Counted from the stretch's first letter, positions 1 to 11,634 are shown. The stretch is DNA of 64,000 nt from Pyropia haitanensis (GCA_008729055.1 SDUX01000007.1:4036090-4100089), one strand, 5' to 3'. Program-made: numbers and translations. The notes: generated by a model not told the origin, from the sequence alone.

Positions 1-228
1 GGGGCGCTACTTCAGGTGGCTAATGGCGTGGCCTTGCCCCCCACCACTCGACCACAAGAAACGCATCACGGCCGTACACGCAGCCACGCATAACAGCGGG
101 GGACCCACCGCGGGCGCGGAATTCGGCGGCGACACGTCAGCGCAGCAAGCGGCGACCCACTCGACGGAGGTACAGACCCAACATTCTTGGTCACGTGCGT
201 CCTCCCGAACCCTCGCCGGGGGAACCGC
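1..228. other. Downstream flank of BCKDHB
   Basis: This stretch lies beyond the BCKDHB stop codon. A short open frame crosses it, but its composition is not convincingly coding and I recognise nothing in it. Confidence 0.4.
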
Positions 229-1494
229 TCAGAATGTCACTACTTCCTTGATCGACTCGAGGCAGCGCTCCACATTGGGCACGTAATACTTCTCGTGTGC
301 AAGCGGGAAGGGCGTGTCCCACCCACACACCCTCTTGACGGGTGCCTCAAGCGAGAGGAAGGCGTCCGCCGCAACAGTGGCGGCAACCTCACCCCCCAGT
401 CCACCGCTCAGAGGGGCCTCATGGCTCACCACTAGCCGGCCAGTGCGCTTGACCGACGCCACCACAGCGTCTACGTCCCACGGGCAGAGTGTTTGGAGGT
501 CCAGCACCTCGGCCGAGATGCCATCCTCGGCCGCCGCCCTCGCAGCTGCGGCAACAAGCACATGCACCTGAGCGCCCCAGCCGACAAGCGTCACGTCTCG
601 GCCCGAAACAACCGTTTCTGCCACGCCCAGCGGAAGCTCGTAATCCTCCACCGGCGTCGGTGCCACCGACGCTCGGTACAGCGCCTTTGGCTCCATGAAG
701 ATGACCGGATTGGCGTCTCGAATGGAGGCGAGAAGGAGCCCTTTGGCCCGTACCGGGTCCCGTGGCATGACCACTTTCAGCCCAGGCGTGGCACAGTAGA
801 GCGCCTCGGGGCTTTGGCTGTGGTAGAGACCCCCGTGGCCAACAGCACCGCAGGGCATCCGCACAGTAAGGCCGGCGGAGTAGGCACCGCCCGACCGGTA
901 GCGAAACTTGGCCGCCTCATTCGCTAGCTGGTCATAAGCGGGAAGGCTGTAGTCGGCGAACTGGATTTCGGCCACCGCCGTCACACCCGATGCGGCCAAG
1001 CCAATACCAAAGCCGGCAATCCCCTGCTCGCACAGCGGCGTGTTGAACACACGGTCCGGACCAAAGGCGTCGCGGAGGTGCTGGGTGCAGCGGAAGACGC
1101 CACCAAACGCCACGTCCTCTCCAAACACCACCGCGCTGTCGTCCGTTTGTAGGGCAATGCGAAGGGCATCGTTCACGGCGGTAAACAGGTTCATCTGCTG
1201 GGTACCACCTGTAGCAGCAGAGCCCACCGTCAGCGGGCCTGTGGAGAGGGGAAGGGTGAGTGACTGGGGCAACGCGTCGGCAGCATCCGTGGTATCGTTG
1301 GCAGGCCGTTTTGGCTCCGAGATGGCCGCGGAGGAGGTAGAACGGGTGTTGATGGACGCCATAGCCTGCACCGCCGCCCGCCGCACACCCCAGGAAATCG
1401 TCGCCGCGCCGCCTTTTGCACGTGGCAGCGCAGGCAGAGCCCATACGCTGCTTGCTCGGGCTGCAACAGAGCGAGCAACGCATACAAGCGTCAT
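229..1494 (-). CDS. BCKDHB: Branched-chain 2-oxoacid dehydrogenase E1 beta subunit, mitochondrial
   Basis: This is the E1-beta subunit of the branched-chain alpha-ketoacid dehydrogenase complex. With E1-alpha it carries out thiamine-diphosphate-dependent decarboxylation of the Leu, Ile and Val keto acids in the mitochondrial matrix. Seen: an uninterrupted frame with the transketolase pyrimidine-binding fold ([61 protein letters not shown]), then the transketolase C-terminal domain ([21 protein letters not shown]) and an ending [18 protein letters not shown] chose the ATG at 1494, giving 421 residues. It starts [16 protein letters not shown], a plausible mitochondrial presequence, and the length is close to the family norm of about 390. 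An in-frame upstream Met at 1680 would add 62 residues that look like leader sequence. No intron is apparent. The gene is transcribed divergently from GrpE. Confidence 0.95.
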   Translation of the reverse strand: MTLVCVARSVAARASSVWALPALPRAKGGAATISWGVRRAAVQAMASINTRSTSSAAISEPKRPANDTTDAADALPQSLTLPLSTGPLTVGSAATGGTQQMNLFTAVNDALRIALQTDDSAVVFGEDVAFGGVFRCTQHLRDAFGPDRVFNTPLCEQGIAGFGIGLAASGVTAVAEIQFADYSLPAYDQLANEAAKFRYRSGGAYSAGLTVRMPCGAVGHGGLYHSQSPEALYCATPGLKVVMPRDPVRAKGLLLASIRDANPVIFMEPKALYRASVAPTPVEDYELPLGVAETVVSGRDVTLVGWGAQVHVLVAAAARAAAEDGISAEVLDLQTLCPWDVDAVVASVKRTGRLVVSHEAPLSGGLGGEVAATVAADAFLSLEAPVKRVCGWDTPFPLAHEKYYVPNVERCLESIKEVVTF

Positions 1495-2016
1495 GGTGAC
1501 AGAGGAAAGCGCGGAAGGAAGGTACGAGGCATGAGTGCGGAAGGTCCACTCCGCCGCCCGCGACACGGAGAACTTCGCGGGGTCATAGATGGGCAGGGAG
1601 ACGCGTATGCTTCGTCCAGAGTGCCGCAAGCCGTCTGTGGAAGATGCACGACAGGCACATTGTGTATCATGCAAATACATGCAATTCTAATTCCACAAGG
1701 GAGGCCCTGATGAAGTGTGTTGAAATATGAGGTATCTGTGAGGGTATTTTCATGGGGCGATCATCTGGAAGTTTCGATCGTTGACGCGCCGCCGTGGCCG
1801 GTTCACTGCGCTCGTGCGCCTGCACAAACCCTCCCTCTGTGTTCCACTCCGCAGAGCTCCACGAGGTCAATCGGTCTTGCTGCAAACCACCGCCGCGCTC
1901 TGTTCTCTCACGTCACTGTGCTCTGCCCCGCACTTCAACTGTTGCTTCCTCATCCCCCTTGGTTCGCACTCCCCATCTTCGTGGACTGCCCTTGCTGTTA
2001 CGTGCAGCTGAGTACC
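1495..2016. promoter_or_regulatory. Shared divergent promoter region, BCKDHB / GrpE
   Basis: About 520 bp separate the start codons of two genes pointing apart, so this stretch must hold both 5' leaders and both promoters. Pyrimidine-rich sequence precedes the GrpE start. I could not single out a TATA box. Confidence 0.5.
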
Positions 2017-3506
2017 ATGGCCTTCCCCGCCTTCCTTACGGCTCTGGCCCCTCTTCCGCTGGCGCCCTCTCCGCGGGCGGCAGTCTGTACCCGCCGTGCT
2101 GTGGCGTCCCGCCGCCCAGCTGGGCTCCGCATGCTGGGCGGTGCGGCGCCACCAACTCCTCCACCGGCGGATGGCGATGACAAGTCTGATGCACCGGCTG
2201 CCGCCGAGGCGAGCACCGATGCGGCGGCGGCACCCGAAGCGGCCTCCATTCCGGATGTTCAGGCAGAGGATGCGCCAGCTGCCGATGTTGAGACAACGGC
2301 GGATGACATTTTGTCATCCCCTGTATTCCTGAAGAAGAAGATGGAGGTACGTTCAATATCTTACGCTCGGCCACCGTGACAGTTGAAGCATCAGCGTCGG
2401 TCGGTAACGTGGGCGTTGCCTTCCGTCGTTTCTTCAGTGCTCCGCCCCTTGTTCACTGCCTGCCACTGCGAATGCGCCTGGCCACTCTGACCGGCTTGGG
2501 GACAGACGAAAGAGAGATCACGCGGTTTTGCGCGTGTGCTTGGCTGACGCTGCAATGGCAGGGCGTCTGTTTACTTCCATGTGATGGCCGCACCCGGGGG
2601 CCTTAACGTTTTCTTTAGTCCTCGCAGCAGTCTGCCCCACCGCCTGGTCCAGAGGTGCCCTCGGCGGTGGCAGGCGTCGCCCTTGGCGAGGGCGGCATGC
2701 GGACCACTGAGGCGGGCCCTGCGTTTGACGAGCCTCCTGAAGCTGCCGCCGCTGGGCAGCTCTCCTGGTGGATCCGCGCTCGGAGGTCGATGCTGACGGC
2801 CCTCCGTGTGATCTTCCCCTTTTTGCCACTTCCTGACCCCACTGCGGACGATGATGTTGCCTCCCTTCTCCCCGGCTACCAGATTCTTACCAAGGAGTTG
2901 AACGAGTCCAATACTGAAAAGGAGGCCTTGGTGGCCACCATTGCCAAGGAGAAGGACTCGTACCTGCGGCTCGCTGCAGACTTTGACAATGTGCGTCGGC
3001 GGTCGTCTACGCAGCTGGCTGCGGCCACCACTTCTGCCACCTCGACGGTGGTGAAGAAGCTGCTGCCGGCGTTGGACAACTTCGAGCGCGCCGCGTCAGC
3101 GGCCAAGCCCACTACCCCGGGGGAGGAGAAACTTCATACCTCTTACCAGGCCATTCAGAAGCAGCTGCTCACCGCGCTCAAGGAGCTGGGTGTGGAGCCG
3201 CTTGACACGGTTGGGGTCGCGTTTGACCCCAACGAGCACGACGCGATCAACCGGATGGAGAGCACCGAGTACGCAGAAGGGGTTGTGTGTGCGCAGCTGC
3301 AGCGGGGATACAAGGGTGCCGCAGGCGTTATTCGGCCAGCAGTGGTGGTTGTGTCAGTGGGCCCAGGACCACCGGTGGCGGAAGTCGCGACTGACGCTGC
3401 TGAGGCAGCGGACGAGCCTGATGCGCTTGATGTGGAGGTGTCGGCGGCGACGGACGTGGTCGACTCGGTGACGGCGGCGGATTCGGCCGAGCCGACCAAG
3501 GCGTGA
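2017..3506 (+). CDS. grpE: GrpE nucleotide exchange factor for Hsp70, plastid type (two exons)
   Basis: GrpE stimulates ADP release from DnaK/Hsp70. Exon 1 is 2017-2346, ending at GAG before a GTACGT donor. Exon 2 starts about 2619, after TTTTCTTTAG; in-frame alternative AGs end at 2627 and 2630. Both junctions are phase 0, giving about 405 residues. Seen in exon 2: a long helix, the GrpE signature (SYLRLAADFDNVRRR, then the helix to KKLLPALDNFERA), and the beta-domain LGVEPLDTVGVAFDPNEHDAIN...EGVVCAQLQRGYKGAAGVIRPAVVVVS. The N-terminus, MAFPAFLTALAPLPLAPSPRAAV, looks like a red-algal plastid transit peptide, followed by a disordered Ala/Asp-rich linker. An acidic Ala/Asp/Val tail follows the GrpE fold. 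Plastid targeting is inferred; mitochondrial is less likely. Confidence 0.92.
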
Positions 3507-4030
3507 GCTGCGTGACTGGACGTGGCCTTTGGTATGGGTTGTGGGGGTGCGTCGGATGAGTGGGCTGGGACGAGAAAGCGCTGCGTCTTTTATGAGAGAC
3601 CTTATTGTAGCTCGGGCGCCTGCGGCCGTGACGCGACGTGACGTCCTCTGTGGGGTCTCACGGCGCTGTCAATCCACATTAGTTCTCGGGCACAGACGAG
3701 GCAGGGAGCGGTTGTGAGGTGCTTCAGGTCGTCGCCTACAGCAGCATCGGTATGGCTGGTGGCAGGGGCGGTAGGAGCAACGGGCAGGCCAGGAGGGAGG
3801 TGATGACGGGTCTGCACGTTCTCTCTGAAGGTGGTGTCGCGAACGGATTAATGGAATTCATTGCACGGTCAGATGCCGTTTACCACGCACGTACGGAAGC
3901 GATATCTGGTCTCGCGCTATAGCTCGACCACACAACTGCACGTGCATTGAGTCGAACACCCGCTTGCGCCTGAGGGAAGAACGGCTTATTGAAAAAAAGT
4001 AGGAATGAAACGCATAAGGTATGGGAACAC
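3507..4030. other. Convergent intergenic region, GrpE / FNR
   Basis: This contains the 3' ends of two genes facing each other. Only short open frames without recognisable content are present. Confidence 0.5.
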
Positions 4031-5281
4031 CTAGTACACCTCGGCCTCGTAGCGGCCCTCCTTCTTCATCGTCTTGCGGTACTCGTTCCAGTCGAGCCCG
4101 TCCTTCGCAAACAGCTCGCCAAACATCTCATCAATGCCCGCGGTCATGCCCTTCAGGCCACACAGGAAGATGTACGCCTTGGACGGGCCCGTCACCAGCT
4201 CGTACAGCTCCTCCGCATACTCCTTCATGCGCGTCTGCAGGTACATCTTGTTCCCCTCGGCGTCCGTCTGCTCGCGCGAAATGGCCCAGTCGCACCGAAG
4301 CTGCTCGGGGTGACGCTCCATCATGTCCTCAAACTCCGTGCGGTACAGCAGGGTCGACGAAGTCGGTACACTATCGATGGCCCAGCGATGCAAGTGCACG
4401 TCCAATGCAGGGAGGGGATAAGCCAAAACAAGAGCGCGAGATGTCAGTTTCGACGTCCCTCGCAGCACTGGTATTTGCTCGGCACATGGCAGCAGCGCTC
4501 TGTAGTCCGATGCAAACGGCAAGCAGCCGCGAAACAAACAAGAAACAATGCGCTCCACGTACCCGAGGAATAGCCACATCTTGCCCTTGAACTTGAAGTC
4601 CGAGTTGTTCTCGGTAAAGGCGCGCCGCATGTACGTCCGGAACGGCGCAATGCCCGTGCCCGTCGCGAGCATAATGATCGTAGCGTTGGGGTCCTCGGGC
4701 ATCAGCATCGCCGTACCAACCGGACCGGTGATCGCCACCTTGTCACCCGGCTGGACGTCGCACAGGAAGTTGGAGCACACGCCCTTGACCTCCTTACCCT
4801 CCTCGTCCTGGTACACCAGCCGCTTCACCGACAGGGAAACAGTCTTGCCGTCGCCAAAGTCACCGTGCCGAGTCGACGCGATGGAGTACAGGCGAACCTT
4901 ATGGGGCTTGCCCTTCGAGTCGACACCCGGCGCCATGACGCCAATGGACTGGCCCTCGAGGTACGGCACGTTACCGTCGTGGTTCATCACAATGTGCATC
5001 GTCTCGCCGGGGGCGTCCTTGCCGACCAACGTCCCATTGTACAGCACCGTGGCGTTGTAGGGGGTCTTTGGGCGGAACAGGTTCAGCGGGACGCCCTCCC
5101 GCTTGGCCGCCATCGTCAGGCCCGCGACCGCAGCGGGCGCCGGAGCCGACACTGGGGTGGACAAGAAGGCCGGCGAGGAGCCCGCCGCAAACGTCGACGC
5201 GATCGACCCGCGCGAGCGGCAAGTCGACGACGACGAAACGGTCCGGGCGGCCACGGCCGCAGCCGGGACAAAGGCGGCCAT
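4031..5281 (-). CDS. petH: Ferredoxin-NADP+ reductase, plastid (two exons)
   Basis: FNR passes electrons from ferredoxin to NADP+ at the end of photosynthetic electron transport, on the stromal side. Exon 1 is 5281-4563 and exon 2 is 4370-4031, giving 352 residues. Seen: FAD-binding RLYSIAST, KGVCSNFLCDVQPGDKV and GPVGTAMLMP; NADP-binding ATGTGIAPFRTYMRR; WLFLG joined across the splice to VPTSSTLLY; YIFLCGLKGM; and a C-terminal EVY with the terminal aromatic residue. The 192-bp intron (4562-4371) has a GTACGT donor and a GATAG acceptor. It is a multiple of three and has no in-frame stop, so the unspliced frame is open; homology shows it must be removed. The start at 5281 gives MAAFVPAAAVAARTVSSSS, a red-alga-like transit peptide. 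There is no phycobilisome-linker (CpcD-like) N-terminal domain. Confidence 0.96.
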   Translation of the reverse strand: MAAFVPAAAVAARTVSSSSTCRSRGSIASTFAAGSSPAFLSTPVSAPAPAAVAGLTMAAKREGVPLNLFRPKTPYNATVLYNGTLVGKDAPGETMHIVMNHDGNVPYLEGQSIGVMAPGVDSKGKPHKVRLYSIASTRHGDFGDGKTVSLSVKRLVYQDEEGKEVKGVCSNFLCDVQPGDKVAITGPVGTAMLMPEDPNATIIMLATGTGIAPFRTYMRRAFTENNSDFKFKGKMWLFLGYVERIVSCLFRGCLPFASDYRALLPCAEQIPVLRGTSKLTSRALVLAYPLPALDVHLHRWAIDSVPTSSTLLYRTEFEDMMERHPEQLRCDWAISREQTDAEGNKMYLQTRMKEYAEELYELVTGPSKAYIFLCGLKGMTAGIDEMFGELFAKDGLDWNEYRKTMKKEGRYEAEVY

Positions 5282-6239
5282 GATGGTTGGCGGCGGGGGG
5301 GGGGATGCTCCACTCGACGGTGGCGGACTACAGACGACAACGATAGCCACTGAAGGTGGCGACCAAATGTGGCAGGGAGTAGTGGGCGGCGGATGGGACT
5401 GGGGGTGGTGTGCAGGGATGGTGGGCACTTCTGGCGGGTTGCTACGAGCGGAGCGCACCGGGTCCAAAAACGACCCCGTTCCAGCCGAGGCTTCTCCCTA
5501 ACACGGCAGGCAGTTGTGTCTGTCTGGGCAGCGGCAGCGGCGGGTCCCCTACAGCGCCCATTTGGCCCCCATCAGGAAATGGGAGGCTCTGCTTGCGTGC
5601 AGGACTGCTGCGGCCCCGCCTGGGCGATGCTGAGAGGGCCACCGGCGCCCGAGTGTGTCGAGATCAAACCTCCGCCGAGCTAAGCTGCCGCAGCCACTCG
5701 ATGCCATCAGTGTCCAGCATACACATGACACGTTGATTGTGAGTACTTATAGTACACAACACACTTAACAATCCTAAGTTGTCAGTGCAATTCTATTGAT
5801 ACTGCCGATCTTCCTGTTTAGGATTATCGGTCAACGTGCTGATGAGAATTTTGGATCGAATTCCCGAACCCTGAGCTCATCTAGCTCTCTCATTGGCTAA
5901 ATGCAAACCTTAACAGAAAAAATGTCCAATGGCAAGGCATTCTCTGCTCAGTGTTCGGGCGTTCGGCTCGAAACCTCTGGATGAAGGACGACCCTGTGTC
6001 GGTTGTGCACGGATGCGGATGTTCCGTGCATACACAGTACTTCAAGGCACACGCTCGTTTCATTCGATGCCTGCCGCGCTTCGCGGTGTCCTGTTCGTGG
6101 CGACACCCCTAGCTAGCTCTCTCTTCCTGCCCGCTCGCTGACCTCGCCCGCTCCTTCCCACGGCTGCCTGCGCTGCCGTCACCTCCTGCTCCCCGCCGCC
6201 CGCTCCGTTGCTTTCGTTCGAGCCCACACCGCCGCCGGC
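5282..6239. promoter_or_regulatory. Shared divergent region, FNR / GST, with CCAAT boxes
   Basis: About 960 bp lie between two head-to-head genes. It is less G+C-rich than its surroundings from about 5740 to 5930. There is an ATTGG at 5892-5896 and a CCAAT at 5926-5930, about 310-350 bp upstream of the GST start. CCAAT boxes recur upstream of other genes in this window, so they are probably genuine promoter elements. Confidence 0.45.
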
Positions 6240-7251
6240 ATGGCGTCCAGCCAGCCGCGGGTGGTCCTCCACTCGTACTGGAAGAGCAGCTGCGCGTGGC
6301 GCGTGCGGATTGCGCTCAACCTGCTCGGCATCGACTATGAGTATAAGGTGCGTGGCCGCCGGGGCTTTGTTTCTCTGGGGTAGTGGGGGGGGGAGGGGTG
6401 GGCGCGGGTATGGTTTATTGATCCCGCCCGCCGCGTGGCTGCCTGCGGCGGCACCCCCGCTGGTTGAGCGCGGGGGGGGGCGAACGACGCCGGCCAGTAG
6501 CCCGCTCTGTTGTTTTGACGCGACGTGTGCTTGCCCTGCCCTCGCGTCCGCTCCCTGCCCTGCTGCTGCTGTGGACGCCCTGCGGTGCCCTCTTCTCGCG
6601 CCGCCTCCCTCCTCCCATTCCCCCCCCCCCCCCCCCCCTTGCCCCAGGCCGTACACCTCCTCCGCGACGGCGGCGAGCAGTTTGACCCCGCCTTTACGGC
6701 GCACTCGCCGCTCGCGCAGGTCCCCCTCCTCGAGGTGTACCCCTCCGGCGCGGCCGGCGGCACCCCCTCCTCCCCCCCCCCCTGCGCATCACGCAGTCGG
6801 TGGCGATCCTCGAGTACCTCGCCGCGGCCTTCCCCTCCCCCGCCGTCACCCTCTACCCCGCCGACGCGGCCGCTGCGGCGGCGGTGCGAGAGCTGGTAGA
6901 AGTGGTCAACGCCGGCGTGCAGCCGCTGCAAAACCTGGCCGTCCTCCGCCGCGTCGCGGCCGTTGCCGGCGGCGACGACGCCGCGTCGGCCGCCTGGGGC
7001 GCCCACTGGGTCGCAAAGGGCCTCGCCGCCGCCGACGCGCTCGTCGCGCGCCACGGGGGGGGGGGCTCGCCGTTGCCGCCGCGGGGGGGGTCACCGCCGC
7101 TGAGGCGGTGCTCGTCCCCGCCGCGCTCGCGGCGCCCCGCTTTGGCGTCGACGTTGCCGCGTACCCGCACGTCGCGGCGGTGGTGGCCCGCTTCAAGGAC
7201 ACGGACGCGTTTGCCAAGGCCGCGCCCGCGGCGTGCCCAGATGCGGCGTGA
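6240..7251 (+). CDS. GSTZ1: Zeta-class glutathione S-transferase / maleylacetoacetate isomerase (intron; two apparent frameshifts)
   Basis: This family isomerises maleylacetoacetate in tyrosine breakdown. Exon 1 is 6240-6347 and starts [26 protein letters not shown]; SSCxWRVRIAL is the zeta-class glutathione-site signature. The donor is GTGCGT and the acceptor, at 6646-6647, follows a C/T tract. Exon 2 reads [16 protein letters not shown]...[11 protein letters not shown] in the same phase. It changes frame at the C-run 6772-6782 to [13 protein letters not shown]...[14 protein letters not shown], then changes again at the G-run 7055-7065 to [35 protein letters not shown], ending at 7251. Each segment matches the family in order. 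The breaks are therefore most likely homopolymer length errors, although true disruption cannot be excluded. Confidence 0.85.
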
Positions 7252-7935
7252 GGGGGGCGGGGGGGGCGGGGGGTGGCGGACGGTGCCATGCGGTGCGGTG
7301 CGGAGCGGTGCGGTTCGCCAGCGGGGTTCTTTGGAGGCTCGTTATTTTTTCCGCCACGCGTCTGTCTCTCGACCCTGTGGGTGTACCTCTGGCAAGCGTG
7401 CCGGCGGGCCGCCGCGTGGGGATCCCCACGGGCGCGCCGCAGCGGTGGCCACCCTCCCCCCTCGCATACCTTCCGAGTCTCCGCACCCCGCCCACCCACT
7501 AGCTCGCCACGCCGGCCCGTCCCGGCAGCGCGGCGCCGCCGGCCGACGCGGCGCAGCGGGCATCGGTTGGTGACATGCGAAGGCGGCCGCCAGCGGGGCA
7601 ATTTGTCGGCCGCGTACGCTTGTCGGCAGGCCGGTGAGGCGCCGACCGCAGCGGGACGCGGCCGTGCGCATGGCGCACCCCCGTCGTGGCCGCCGCCCGC
7701 GTCGCGCGGCGCGCGGCGCCCGCCGCCCGTCCCCCTCCGCCGGTTACCACGCGGCCGGTGCCAGGTACGGCGCGCCGGCCGCCCAACGCCGCCTGCGGTG
7801 AGCGGCTGGCGCTGGCCGCCCGCGGCACGCGGCGGCGGCGCGCCCCCCCCACTACATCATGCCACGTGCAGCCGCCCCTGCCTTGCCCGCAGAGTCCTAT
7901 CCCCTTCCGCCCGCACTTGACCCCCCCCCCGCCAC
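7252..7935. other. Convergent intergenic region, GST / coiled-coil gene
   Basis: This is G+C-rich sequence between two convergent genes. Long open frames here are by-products of composition; I see no gene. Confidence 0.4.
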
Positions 7936-10900
7936 TCATGACGGCGCAAATGACAGGGACAGGCGGCGCATGACGCCCACCCCCCCCCCCCCCCCCTTTT
8001 CCGCCTTGGCGGACTTGTCCGTCTTGGCGTCGGCCTTGGCGTCGGCCTTGGCGTCGGCCTTGGCGTCGGCCTTGCCCTCCCCGCCGTCGCTGCTGCCGCC
8101 GCTGGCGGCGTCCCCCCCCCCCCCTCGGCCGGCGGCCCGCCGTCGGCCGCGTCCTCATCCGCAATGCCCAGCTTGTTGAGTTGGTTCCGCAGCTTGATGC
8201 ACCGCTCCCGCTCCTCGGCGAGCTCCACCTTGGTCGCCACCATCGTCGCGACCATCTCGGCGACCGCCTCGTCATCGGCGCGGGCGGTCGCCGCCGCCGC
8301 CGCCGCGGGCGGCGGCCGGGCCGCGAGGCGGGCCTCGGCCGCCTCGGCTCGGTGCAGCGCGGCGGCCGCCGCCGCCTCTGCCGCGTCGCGGGCGCCCTTC
8401 ATCAGCTCCACCCGCTTGCCGGCCTCGCGCAGCTGCCGCCCCGCCGCGACGAGGCGGGCCGTCTGCTCTTCGGCGGCCGCCGCCGCCGCGGCCGCCGCGT
8501 CGGCCGCAGCGGCGGCCGCCGCCTCCGCCGCCGCGTCAGGCGGGGATGGCTCGCCGGGCGACCGTGACGGCGGCGGCGACGCCGCCGCGGCCGACCTCAA
8601 CGCCGCAATCTCCGCGTCGGCGGCCTCCGACTCGGCGCGGAGCGCAGAGAGGAGCGATAGCAGCCGCTGAAAGTGCACGTCCTTGGCCGCCACGTCGGCG
8701 AGCGCGGCGTCACGCTCGGCGGTCGCCGCGTCAAGGCGGGCGGTGAGCTCCTCGGCGGCCGCGGCGGCCGCCGCCGCCGCTTCCGCGTCGCGCGCCTGGT
8801 TCCGCTCCACGTACGGGTCGGCCGCGGCTGCCGCGGACGCGGCCGCCTCGGCGGTAGCGGCGCGATCGGCCGCCGCGGCCGCCTCGGCCGTCGCGGCGGC
8901 CGCCGCGTCCCGCTGCTCATCCCGTTCCGCCGCCGCCGCGGCGGCCGCCTCCCGCTGTCGACCCGCGTCGGCCACCGCGTCCTCGGCGGCGCGGCGCGCC
9001 TCGTCCATCGCGGCCGCCGCGTCGGCCGCGGCGGCGCGCGCGGCGGCCGCGTCGGCAGTCGCGGCCGCCGCGGCGTCGGTCGCGGCGGCCAGCCGCGACC
9101 GCAGGGCGTCAGTCTCGGCCGCCGCCGCGGCGCGCGCGTCGGCCGCCTCCGCCCGCAGGGCGTCTGCGTCGGCGGCGTGCCGCGACCGGAGGCCGTCCGT
9201 CTCGGCCGCCGCCGCGGCGCGGGCGTCGGCCAGGTCGGCGCGCAGGGCGTCGGCCTCGGCGGCCGCGGCCGCAGTGGCCGCGTCGGCCGCCTCGGCGGCA
9301 CGGCCGGCGGCGGCAGCGTCAGCGCGGAGGCGGTCGGCGGTCGCGGCGGCAGCGTCTTCGGCGGCCAGCCGGCGGGCCTCGTCGGCCACCGCCGACGCCT
9401 TGAGCGCCCGCACGTCGGCCCGGAGGGCGTCCGCCTTGGCCTCGGCCGCGTCGGCCCGGGCGGCCGCCGCGGCCGCCGCGTCCGCCCGCGCCGCCGCGGT
9501 CGTGTCTGTCGCGGCCGCCGCGTCGGCGGCGACGGCCGCCGCCGCCCGCTGGCGGTCGGCCTCTGCCATCGCGGCGGCGGTCGCGGCGTCTGCCGCGTCC
9601 AGGCGGTCGCGGAGGCGGCCCGCCTCGGCGGCGGCCGCCGCCTCGGCCGCCGCCGCCCGCGTCGCGCCGTCGGCCGCGGCGGCGCGGAGGTCCGCCACCT
9701 CGGACCGCACCACCGCGGCGGCTTCATCGGCGGCCGACGCGGCGGCGGCGGCGGTCTCGGCAGCCTCCTCAGCCGCGTCGCGGGCGGCGGTGGCGGTCGC
9801 CGCCGCGGCGGTCGCGTCGGCCAGCCGCCCCCGCAGGCGGTCCGCGTCGGTGGCCGACGCGGCCGCCGCGGCGGTCAGGTCCGCGACGCGCCCGCGCAGG
9901 CGGTCCGCGTCGGCGGCCGACGCGGCCGCCGCGGCGGTCAGGTCCGCCACCCGCCCGCGCAGGCGGTCCGCGTCGGCAGCCGACGCGGTCGCCGCCGCTG
10001 CGGACCGCTGCTCATGCTGTCCGGCGCCCGTCGCCGCGGCGGCCGCCTCGTCCCTCAGCGCTTGTGCCTCGGCCGCCGACGACGCGGCGGAGGCGGTGGC
10101 GGCGGCGGCGGCGGCCTCGGCGTCGCGGCGGCCCGCGGCGGCGGCGTCCGCGTCGGCCTGCGCCGCCCGCAGCGCGCCGCGGAGGCGGTCTGCCTCGGCC
10201 GCCGCCGCCGCCGCCGCGTCGGCGGCGGCCGCGTCGCGCTGTCGCCGCGCCTTGGCGGCGGCCGCGGCGTCGGCTTGCGCCGCCCGCAGCGCGCCGCGGA
10301 GGCGGTCCACCTCGGCCGCCGCCGCCGCCGCGTCGGCAGTGACCGCGTCCAGCTGCCGCCGCGCCGCGGCCGCGTCCGCCGCCGCCGCCGCGCGCGCCAC
10401 GTCGGCCGCCGCGGCGCGAGAAGCGGCGGGGGCACCGGTGGGCGGGTCCCCCCCGGGCGTCGACGCAGACGTCGCGCCGCCAAACGCGTCCCCCCCGTCG
10501 GCCGACGCGGCGGGCGACGCGGCCAGCTCGGGCGCCGGTACCGACGGCGTTACGCCCGCGGCGGACGCGGCGGCAACGACGGCGGCCACTTCGGCGCCGC
10601 CGCTGCCGCCCCGCCCCCCTGCACCAGCGCCGCTCTCCCCCCCCCCCGCGGCACCCCCTCCCCTCCCTCCGCCTTGACCCTGTCCGCGGCCGCCACCGCG
10701 TCCGCCCCCGCCTTTGTCCGCAGCGTCGTGTACGCCACCCGCAGCGCGTTGTACATGGACGACAGCTGCGCGTAGGTGGCCTTGGTCTTGGCCGAGTGCG
10801 CCGCGTACGCGTCGAGCCGCGCGCGGTCGGCCGCGCGAGCCGCGTCGGCCGCCGCGAGCCGCGCGCGCAGCGACGCCACGTCGGCCGGAGACGGCGTGGC

Positions 10901-11452
10901 GGTGGCGTCCGAGTAGGGGGGGGAGCCCCCTGCCGCCGCCGCCGCCGCCGTCGCCGAGAGGGGGTGCGGGGGGGGCACCTCCCGCGACCGGCCGCCCCGG
11001 TCGCCGCCGCCGCCACTGTCCATGCTGACCGAGCTCGCCCGCGGCTCCTGGCCGGCCAGGCCCGCCTCCCCCCCCCCCCCGGCTCCTCGTCAGACTCGAG
11101 GGCGGTCGCGCCGTCGACGGCCGCGACGGGGGAGGCCGCCTCGGGCGACGCCCCGCCGGCCCGCCGCCCCTTCCTCCCAACCGCACCGCCGCCGCTGCGG
11201 CGCGCCGCCGCGGCCGCCGCTGCCGCGTCGACGGTGGACCCCCAGAGGGTGGCCGACACGCCCGCCTCGCCGACCGCGGCCAGCTCCAGGCCGACCCCCT
11301 TGGCGGTGCCCATCGTGCCGGGCCGCAGCGTCGTCGCGGCCACCAGCACCTCCTCCCCGCCGCCGCCGACGCCGCCGCCGCCGGGCGCGACGCGCAGCAG
11401 GGACAGGTCGCCGAGGGCGCCCGTCAGACGGAGGCTCACCCCAAAGACCGCC

Positions 11453-11495
<43 letters not shown>

Positions 11496-11634
11496 TGCCA
11501 CCGCCGTCCCGCACCGCGACGGGGCGGGTGGACGCGGGCGGCCGCAGCCCCGTTGCGGCCTTCCACCGCAGCACGTACGTGGCGGGCGGGACGCCCGCAA
11601 GCGTGTCCACCACCAGCGTCACACGAGGGGGCAT
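7936..11634 (-). CDS. Large Ala-rich coiled-coil protein with a C2-like N-terminus (apparent frameshifts)
   Basis: The function is unknown. The N-terminus (from the ATG at 11634) reads PRVTLVVDTLAGVPPATYVLRWKAATG, a beta-rich segment resembling the NT-C2 domain of EEIG1/EHBP1-type proteins; it is interrupted by a poly-Gly loop. About 700 residues of heptad-like Ala/Asp/Arg coiled coil follow (repeated VDRLRGALRAAQADA, ADRLRGRVADLTAAAAASA). The end is less repetitive: MVATMVATKVELAEERERCIKLRNQLNKLGIADEDAA, then a (KADA)n tail, with a stop at 7936. The frame must change at C-runs 11068-11079, 10637-10647 and 8112-8124 for the segments to join. A head C2 plus long coiled coil suggests a membrane- or cytoskeleton-associated scaffold, but this is an inference. 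The gene model is rough. Confidence 0.6.
8029..8076. repeat. 12-bp tandem repeat encoding KADA units
   Basis: About four copies of GTCGGCCTTGGC on the plus strand. On the minus strand they read as Lys-Ala-Asp-Ala units near the C-terminus of the coiled-coil protein. Confidence 0.8.

Noticed and set aside
8673..10775. Very long plus-strand open frames (over 600 residues) opposite the coiled-coil gene
   Set aside because: They are composition-driven Arg/Gly or Ala/Ser mirrors of the minus-strand coil. Only the minus strand gives heptads and a conserved end.
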